From the NCBI GenBank assembly GCA_002282445.1, contig NCJK01000003.1, positions 124,001-188,000 of the forward strand: a stretch of DNA of 64,000 nucleotides, written 5' to 3'. The position numbers were made by a program, and so were the translations under genes. Shown here one piece after another: positions 59,337 to 64,000 of this stretch. Within the stretch, counting starts at the first letter, position 1. Every line of letters starts with the position of its first letter. Source of the stretch: Burkholderiales bacterium 39-55-53. GTDB taxonomy: Bacteria; Pseudomonadota; Gammaproteobacteria; Burkholderiales; Burkholderiaceae_C. Under the pieces are notes generated by a model. It was not told where the DNA came from. It did not search any database and worked only from the letters and a program-made list of their open reading frames with translations.

Positions 59337-60363
59337 GCAAAGCTAAGGGTTCTACTAATAAAACAGGTTCGGGCAAGCGCTCGTGCGCCTGCGCGAGGTC
59401 ATCGAAGTAGGCAGCCACGGCGCGGTGTTGCGACGCACTGTCTTCTAGGGTGTTCATGTGTTGGCGAAACGCCTCGCCACCAGGCAAGCTGCGGATGTAC
59501 CAAGCAATGTGTTTGCGGGCGCTGCGCACGCCAGTGCGTTCGCCATAAAGGGCGTAGTGCTCGTCGAGATGCGCCAACAACAAGCGGCTCACCTCTTCCA
59601 CCAAAGGCTGAGCCAAATGCTCGCCCGTGGTCAAGTAGTGCGCGATTTCGCGGAATATCCAAGGACGGCCTTGGGCGGCGCGGCCAATCATCAGCGCATC
59701 AGCGCCGGTGAGCTTTAAAACTTCTTTGGCTTTCTCGGGCGAATCAATGTCGCCATTGGCCACCACGGGCACGCGCACGGCTTGCTTGACCGCCGTGATG
59801 GTGTCGTATTCGGCAAAGCCTTTGTAGCCTTGCTCGCGGGTGCGGCCGTGCACGGTGATCATTTGCACGCCTGCGGCCTCGGCGGCGCGGGCCAAGGCCA
59901 CGGCGTTTTTGTGTTCGTCGCACCAACCGGTGCGCATCTTCAAGGTCACGGGTACGTTGTGGGGCTGCGCGGCATCGACCACCGCTTGCACGATGGACAT
60001 GGCCAAAGGCTCGTCTTGCATCAGGGCCGAGCCCGCCCATTTGTTGCACACCTTCTTGGCGGGGCAACCCATGTTGATATCGATGATTTGCGCTCCGCGC
60101 TCAATGTTGTACACCGCCGCCTCGGCCATCATGGCCGCATCGGTGCCTGCAATTTGCACGGCAATGGGGCCGCTCTCGCCCGTGTGGTCGGCGCGGCGCG
60201 AGGTTTTGAGGCTGGTCCACAAGTCTTTGCGCGAGGTGACCATCTCGCTCACCGCATAGCCCGCGCCTAACTGTTTGCACAACATGCGAAACGGGCGGTC
60301 GGTCACGCCAGCCATCGGCGCGACAAACAGGTTGTTTGCCAGTGTGTATTGACCGATGTGCAT
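59329..60363 (-). CDS. dusB: tRNA-dihydrouridine synthase B
   Basis: A 344-residue FMN enzyme reducing uridine in tRNA. It has the MAGVTDRPFRMLCKQLGAG start, the NMGCPAKKVCNKWAGSAL motif with the catalytic Cys, and the FMN-phosphate loop GRAAQGRPW. The start at MHIGQY gives the normal DusB length; a long in-frame extension upstream exists but overlaps the divergent yqaA promoter and is unlike Dus proteins. Confidence 0.94.
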   Translation of the reverse strand: MHIGQYTLANNLFVAPMAGVTDRPFRMLCKQLGAGYAVSEMVTSRKDLWTSLKTSRRADHTGESGPIAVQIAGTDAAMMAEAAVYNIERGAQIIDINMGCPAKKVCNKWAGSALMQDEPLAMSIVQAVVDAAQPHNVPVTLKMRTGWCDEHKNAVALARAAEAAGVQMITVHGRTREQGYKGFAEYDTITAVKQAVRVPVVANGDIDSPEKAKEVLKLTGADALMIGRAAQGRPWIFREIAHYLTTGEHLAQPLVEEVSRLLLAHLDEHYALYGERTGVRSARKHIAWYIRSLPGGEAFRQHMNTLEDSASQHRAVAAYFDDLAQAHERLPEPVLLVEPLALHE

Positions 60364-60481
60364 GGGGTGGAGAGACGTGGAGGTGCTTAAAAAGGAGGCG
60401 TTATTGTACCTGCCCAAAATTTCAGCATGCGGTCTGAAAATGACCATTTCGTAAGGCTTCGGCATCACTACACTGGCGGGC

Positions 60482-60973
60482 ATGGAAATTTGGATGCAAT
60501 CTGTGTTGGCCGCCTTGGCCCTGCCCGAATACGGCCTGAGCACCGTGTTTGTGGTGTCGCTGATCTCGGCCACCTTGCTGCCCATGGGCTCGGAGCCTGT
60601 GGTGTTTGGCTTGGTCAAGCTCAACCCCGAATTGTTTTGGCCAGCTGTTCTCGTGGCCACCGCTGGCAACACCATTGGCGGAGCCATCAGCTGGTGGATG
60701 GGCTACGAAGCCCATGTGCTGAGCGACAAAGTGCGACACAAAGAAACCACAGGCAACGAAGCCCGCGCCCTGCGCTGGCTGCACGCCCTAGGCCCCAAAG
60801 CTTGCCTGCTGAGCTGGCTGCCCGGCGTGGGCGACCCGCTGTGCGCCGTGGCCGGCTGGCTGCGCCTGCCCTTTTGGCCCTGCGTGGCCTACATGGCGGT
60901 GGGTAAGTTTGCGCGGTATTTGTTGATGACGGGTGGGTTGCTTTGGGTGTTTCCGCAGCATTGGGGCGGCTAA
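60482..60973 (+). CDS. YqaA/DedA-like membrane protein
   Basis: A 163-residue inner-membrane protein of the SNARE-associated/DedA superfamily, with about four hydrophobic segments. It has the GNTIGGAISWWMGYEA motif and LSWLPGVGDPLCAVAGWLRLP, characteristic of YqaA. Function is unclear (membrane homeostasis). It ends by overlapping the convergent aminotransferase stop by four bases. Confidence 0.9.
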   Translation: MEIWMQSVLAALALPEYGLSTVFVVSLISATLLPMGSEPVVFGLVKLNPELFWPAVLVATAGNTIGGAISWWMGYEAHVLSDKVRHKETTGNEARALRWLHALGPKACLLSWLPGVGDPLCAVAGWLRLPFWPCVAYMAVGKFARYLLMTGGLLWVFPQHWGG

Positions 60974-62124
60974 GCCGCTACCGCAGCATCGACTCCAACA
61001 CCCATGTGATCCAAGGCCTCAGCCAAGTGGCCCACGGTGCGGTCCACGTTGTGGAGTTTTTCTAGGCCAAACAGTCCAATGCGGAAGGTCATGAAGTCGG
61101 CAGGTTCGTCGCACTGCAAGGGCACACCAGCAGCGGTTTGTAGGCCGAGGGCCAAGAACTTTTTGCTGTTGTGCATGCCAGTATCTGTGGTGTAGCTCAC
61201 CACCACGCCAGGCGCTTTGAAGCCTTCGGCTGCCACGCTGCGGATGCCACGATCTTCTAGCAGGGCACGCACTTGGCGGCCCAATTCGATTTGTTCGGCA
61301 CGCACTTTTTCAAACCCATAGGCGCGGGTTTCTTGCATCACTTCACGCAGGCGCGTGAGTGCGTCAGTGGGCATGGTGGTGTGGTACGAGTGGCTACCGT
61401 TTTCGTAGCTTTCCATGATTTGCAGCCACTTCTTCAAGTCGCAGGCAAAGCTGGTACTGGTGGTGCTTTCGATGGCAGTGCGCGCACGCTCGCTCAGCAT
61501 GACCATGGCGCAGCAAGGCGATCCGCTCCAGCCTTTTTGTGGTGCACTGATCAGCACGTCCACACCTGTCTTTTCCATGTTAACCCACATCGCGCCAGAG
61601 GCGATGCAGTCCAGCACAAACAGGCCGCCCACTTGGTGCACAGCGTCAGACACTTGGCGCAAGTAATCATCGGGCAAGATCAGGCCAGCAGCGGTTTCAA
61701 CATGCGGTGCAAACACCACGGCAGGCTTTTCGCTCAAGATAGCAGCCACCACTTCCTCCAAAGGGCAGGGTGCCCATGCGGCTTGTGGACCTGATTCAAT
61801 TTGGCGCGCCTTCATCACCACCGAAGTCGATGGGATATGACCCATATCAAAAATTTGCGTCCATCGGTAACTGAACCAGCCATTGCGAATGACCATCACC
61901 TTTTTGCCTGTAGCAAATTGACGCGCCACCGACTCCATGCCAAACGTGCCACTGCCAGGCACGAGCACTGCCGACTTGGCTGCATACACCTCTTTGAGAA
62001 TGCCAGAGATGTCTTTCATCACGCCTTGAAAGCGCTCAGACATGTGGTTGAGCGCACGATCGGTGTAAACCACCGAAAACTCCAACAAGCCGTCAGGGTC
62101 GATGTTGTTCAAAAGTCCAGCCAT
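60970..62124 (-). CDS. class V PLP-dependent aminotransferase
   Basis: A 384-residue fold-type I enzyme of the alanine-glyoxylate/serine-pyruvate aminotransferase group. The PLP Lys is in SAPQKGWSGSPCC, and the pyridoxal Asp is in LFVLDCIASGAMWV. The ATG at 62124 with GGAGAC upstream is chosen. Substrate is not resolved: serine-glyoxylate, alanine-glyoxylate and related functions are all possible. It stands alone on this strand between yqaA and ychF. Confidence 0.88.
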   Translation of the reverse strand: MAGLLNNIDPDGLLEFSVVYTDRALNHMSERFQGVMKDISGILKEVYAAKSAVLVPGSGTFGMESVARQFATGKKVMVIRNGWFSYRWTQIFDMGHIPSTSVVMKARQIESGPQAAWAPCPLEEVVAAILSEKPAVVFAPHVETAAGLILPDDYLRQVSDAVHQVGGLFVLDCIASGAMWVNMEKTGVDVLISAPQKGWSGSPCCAMVMLSERARTAIESTTSTSFACDLKKWLQIMESYENGSHSYHTTMPTDALTRLREVMQETRAYGFEKVRAEQIELGRQVRALLEDRGIRSVAAEGFKAPGVVVSYTTDTGMHNSKKFLALGLQTAAGVPLQCDEPADFMTFRIGLFGLEKLHNVDRTVGHLAEALDHMGVGVDAAVAA

Positions 62125-62234
62125 GTCTGTCTCCGCAATTTTTAAGTAGGTTGCGATGTTAGCTGTTGGGCGTTGAGTTTGCAGAGTTAGGGGAATTCGC
62201 AAGATCAGCGCTAGAACCCCTATGCTCGCTTAGC

Positions 62235-63326
62235 TTAGGAGCTGAACAAGAAGTTCATCACGTCGCCGTCTTTCACCACGTATTCCTTGCCTTCAGCGCG
62301 CATCTTGCCTGCGTCTTTGGCGCCTTGTTCACCTTTGAACGTGATGAAGTCATCAAACGCGATGGTTTGGGCACGGATGTAGCCCTTTTCAAAGTCGGTG
62401 TGAATCACGCCAGCGGCTTGTGGGCCGGTGTCGCCCACATGGATGGTCCATGCGCGCACTTCTTTCACGCCAGCGGTGAAGTAGGTTTGCAGGCCCAGCA
62501 ATGTGTAGGCAGAGCGAATGAGGCGGTTCAGGCCTGGCTCGTCTTGGCCGAGTTCTTTGAGGAACTCCAAGCGGTCAGCGTCTTCCATCTCCGACAACTC
62601 AGCTTCGATCTTGGCGCAGATGGCCACCACGGGTGCGTTTTGCGCTTGGGCAAAGGCCTTGAGGCGGTCCAAAAACGGGTTGTTCTCAAAACCGTCTTCC
62701 GACACGTTGGCCACAAACATAGCGGGCTTGGCGGTTATGAAGAAGAACTGCTTGAGTTCGGCGCGCTCTTCTTTGCTGAAGTCGATGGTGCGCACGGGCT
62801 TGGTGTCGTTCAGCGCAGCTTGGCATTTCTCAAGAATCGCCATTTGCTTGACCGCTTCTTTGTCGCCAGAGCGGGCAATCTTGCTCACGCGATGAATCGC
62901 TTTTTCCACGGCAGCCAAGTCGGCCAAGCACAGCTCAGTCTGAATGACTTCGATGTCTGCAATGGGGTCAACCTTGTTGGCCACGTGAATGACGTTGTCG
63001 TCTTCAAAGCAGCGCACCACGTTGACGATGGCGTCGGTTTCGCGGATGTGGGCCAAGAACTTGTTGCCCAAGCCTTCGCCAGTGCTCGCGCCAGCCACGA
63101 GGCCAGCGATGTCCACAAATTCCACAATGGCAGGCACCACGCGTTCTGGGGTGATGATGTCTGACAGCTGCTGCAAGCGTGGGTCAGGCACTTCTACGAC
63201 GCCGGTGTTGGGCTCGATGGTGCAGAAGGGGTAATTCTCAGCCGCGATGCCCGCTTTGGTCAGGGCGTTGAACAGGGTGGATTTGCCAACGTTGGGCAAA
63301 CCCACGATGCCGCATTTCAAACTCAT
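62235..63326 (-). CDS. ychF: redox-regulated ATPase YchF (Obg family)
   Basis: A 363-residue Obg-like ATPase, the typical length. The P-loop is GLPNVGKST (residues near 8-16), and the middle DxxG is DIAGLV. The TGS-like C-terminal domain follows (from about residue 280). It binds ATP rather than GTP and interacts with the ribosome. The start [10 protein letters not shown] is the conserved one; the longer in-frame extension is not. Confidence 0.96.
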   Translation of the reverse strand: MSLKCGIVGLPNVGKSTLFNALTKAGIAAENYPFCTIEPNTGVVEVPDPRLQQLSDIITPERVVPAIVEFVDIAGLVAGASTGEGLGNKFLAHIRETDAIVNVVRCFEDDNVIHVANKVDPIADIEVIQTELCLADLAAVEKAIHRVSKIARSGDKEAVKQMAILEKCQAALNDTKPVRTIDFSKEERAELKQFFFITAKPAMFVANVSEDGFENNPFLDRLKAFAQAQNAPVVAICAKIEAELSEMEDADRLEFLKELGQDEPGLNRLIRSAYTLLGLQTYFTAGVKEVRAWTIHVGDTGPQAAGVIHTDFEKGYIRAQTIAFDDFITFKGEQGAKDAGKMRAEGKEYVVKDGDVMNFLFSS

Positions 63327-63388
63327 AAAAATATCCTTGTAACTGGTGTAGATTGTAATGAGGCGGGTTGCTCGCCTAGGAACCACAG

Positions 63389-63859
63389 ATGAACCGCATG
63401 AACATCACAGCTTTTTCAACCGTTTTTCGCCCCGCTTTGCTCGCCGCCCAAGCATTGCTCTGCGCCAGCTTTTGCCTACACGCACAGGCGCAAACGCCTG
63501 AACAACCTCAAAACGAACTCATGGTGCGCTACCAGCAAGACTTGGCTGAATGCGAGGCCCAGCAAGCCACGCAAGACTTAGCAGCTTGCCGCCTAGAAGC
63601 ACGCAATGCCTTGGCAGATGCCAAACGCAACCTACTGAGTGAGACCACAGCTAACTTGTTTGAAAAGAACCAGCTCAAACGCTGCCGCGTGTTCAAGGGC
63701 GAAGACCGCGAGGCCTGCGAAGCACGCGTACGCAATGAGGGCAGCAGTACGGGCAGCGTGCAAAGCGGCGGCATCTTGCGCGAGGTGACGCGACCTGTGC
63801 CAGCCGAGCCAGCCACAGCACCCGCACTGATTGTTCCGCGAGTGCCGCCAGCTAAATAA
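63389..63859 (+). CDS. exported charged helical protein, unknown
   Basis: A 156-residue protein with a signal peptide ([12 protein letters not shown], cleavage near residue 34). The mature part is helical and rich in Glu, Gln, Arg and Ala, with four Cys ([28 protein letters not shown]) at spaced positions, and a Pro-rich tail ([18 protein letters not shown]). I do not recognise the family. AGGAA precedes the ATG. The Cys pairs could form disulfides in the periplasm. Confidence 0.75.
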   Translation: MNRMNITAFSTVFRPALLAAQALLCASFCLHAQAQTPEQPQNELMVRYQQDLAECEAQQATQDLAACRLEARNALADAKRNLLSETTANLFEKNQLKRCRVFKGEDREACEARVRNEGSSTGSVQSGGILREVTRPVPAEPATAPALIVPRVPPAK

Positions 63860-63889
63860 GGCCTTTGCCGCCCTCCTACAATCAGCCGC

Positions 63890-64000
63890 ATGGCTCAAAA
63901 ACTGGACGTTTGTATTCGCGGCGATGGCATGGTGGGACGCACCTTGGCCTTGCTGCTCGCACGTCAAAAACTGCGTGTGGGATTGGTCACTTCGCCACCC
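63890..64000 (+). CDS. FAD-dependent monooxygenase (UbiH-like), partial
   Basis: The first 37 residues of a flavoprotein: VCIRGDGMVGRTLALLLARQ matches the Rossmann GxGxxG dinucleotide motif of UbiH/UbiF/VisC-type FAD hydroxylases. The remainder is beyond the window. The product may be a ubiquinone-synthesis hydroxylase or another monooxygenase; the fragment does not distinguish them. Confidence 0.7.
   Translation, partial: MAQKLDVCIRGDGMVGRTLALLLARQKLRVGLVTSPP

Noticed and set aside
62166..63164. 332-residue open frame antisense to ychF
   Set aside because: Opposes a strongly conserved ychF gene; composition rich in His, Val and Ala typical of antisense frames.
1..64000. CRISPR arrays, prophage, insertion sequences
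   Set aside because: No regular short repeat-spacer pattern, no transposase or integrase and no terminal inverted repeats seen.

Overview
The window looks like chromosomal DNA of a betaproteobacterium of the Burkholderiales, most probably Comamonadaceae (Limnohabitans/Rhodoferax-like). This is inferred from gene orders such as yqgE-ruvX-pyrR-pyrB-pyrX-plsC, purH-fis-dusB and rubredoxin/thiD/hemL, and from the overall protein flavour; no rRNA or marker search was possible. The sequence is gene-dense. There is no insertion sequence, prophage or CRISPR array, and no gene-free stretch longer than 300 bases.

Layout. 1-5044: fatty acid beta-oxidation genes (acyl-CoA dehydrogenase cut by the window edge, thiolase, FadB-like bifunctional enzyme) with a divergent LysR regulator. 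5046-12767: housekeeping and mixed genes (SCO1 copper chaperone, BioC-like methyltransferase, ComF, TrmL, ferredoxin-NADP reductase, CaiB/BaiF CoA-transferase, MoxR ATPase plus VWA protein). 12790-17375: a tRNA-Arg(CCU), an orphan PilT-like ATPase, HU, and a SulP-STAS-cNMP transporter. 17408-22566: a compact leftward run ArsR/rhodanese/OsmC/AhpD-like/CcoG/UbiA/MFS. Diverging from it, 22650-27553: an RND pump and a TolC protein without an adaptor subunit.

27659-45161 is a sulfur-oxidation island. It holds a complete soxCDYZAXB set behind an ArsR-type regulator, then a FadL-type porin, a DUF302 lipoprotein, a small cytochrome c and a CsoR-family regulator. After these come a DUF4395 membrane protein, an FNR-like regulator, a periplasmic-type thioredoxin, a YeeE/YedE (thiosulfate-type) transporter, flavocytochrome c sulfide dehydrogenase (fccA, fccB), a secreted DsrE protein, and a second ArsR-type regulator with a histone-H1-like tail. 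Thiosulfate would be oxidised in the periplasm by SoxXA/YZ/B/CD and sulfide by FccAB, with electrons passed to small c-type cytochromes. At least four regulators (two ArsR, one CsoR-type, one FNR-like) and several operator-like motifs lie here, including a perfect FNR box at the yeeE promoter and a CsoR-type palindrome before the DUF302 gene.

45177-64000 returns to core functions: phospholipid acyltransferase, pyrimidine synthesis with a catalytically dead dihydroorotase homologue, RuvX, YqgE, photolyase, rubredoxin, ThiD, HemL, a type II toxin-antitoxin pair, an RNA helicase, PurH, Fis, DusB, an aminotransferase, YchF, and the start of an FAD monooxygenase. The parts most worth a second look are the adaptor-less RND locus with its mirror-image promoter, and the regulatory wiring of the DUF302 to YeeE segment.
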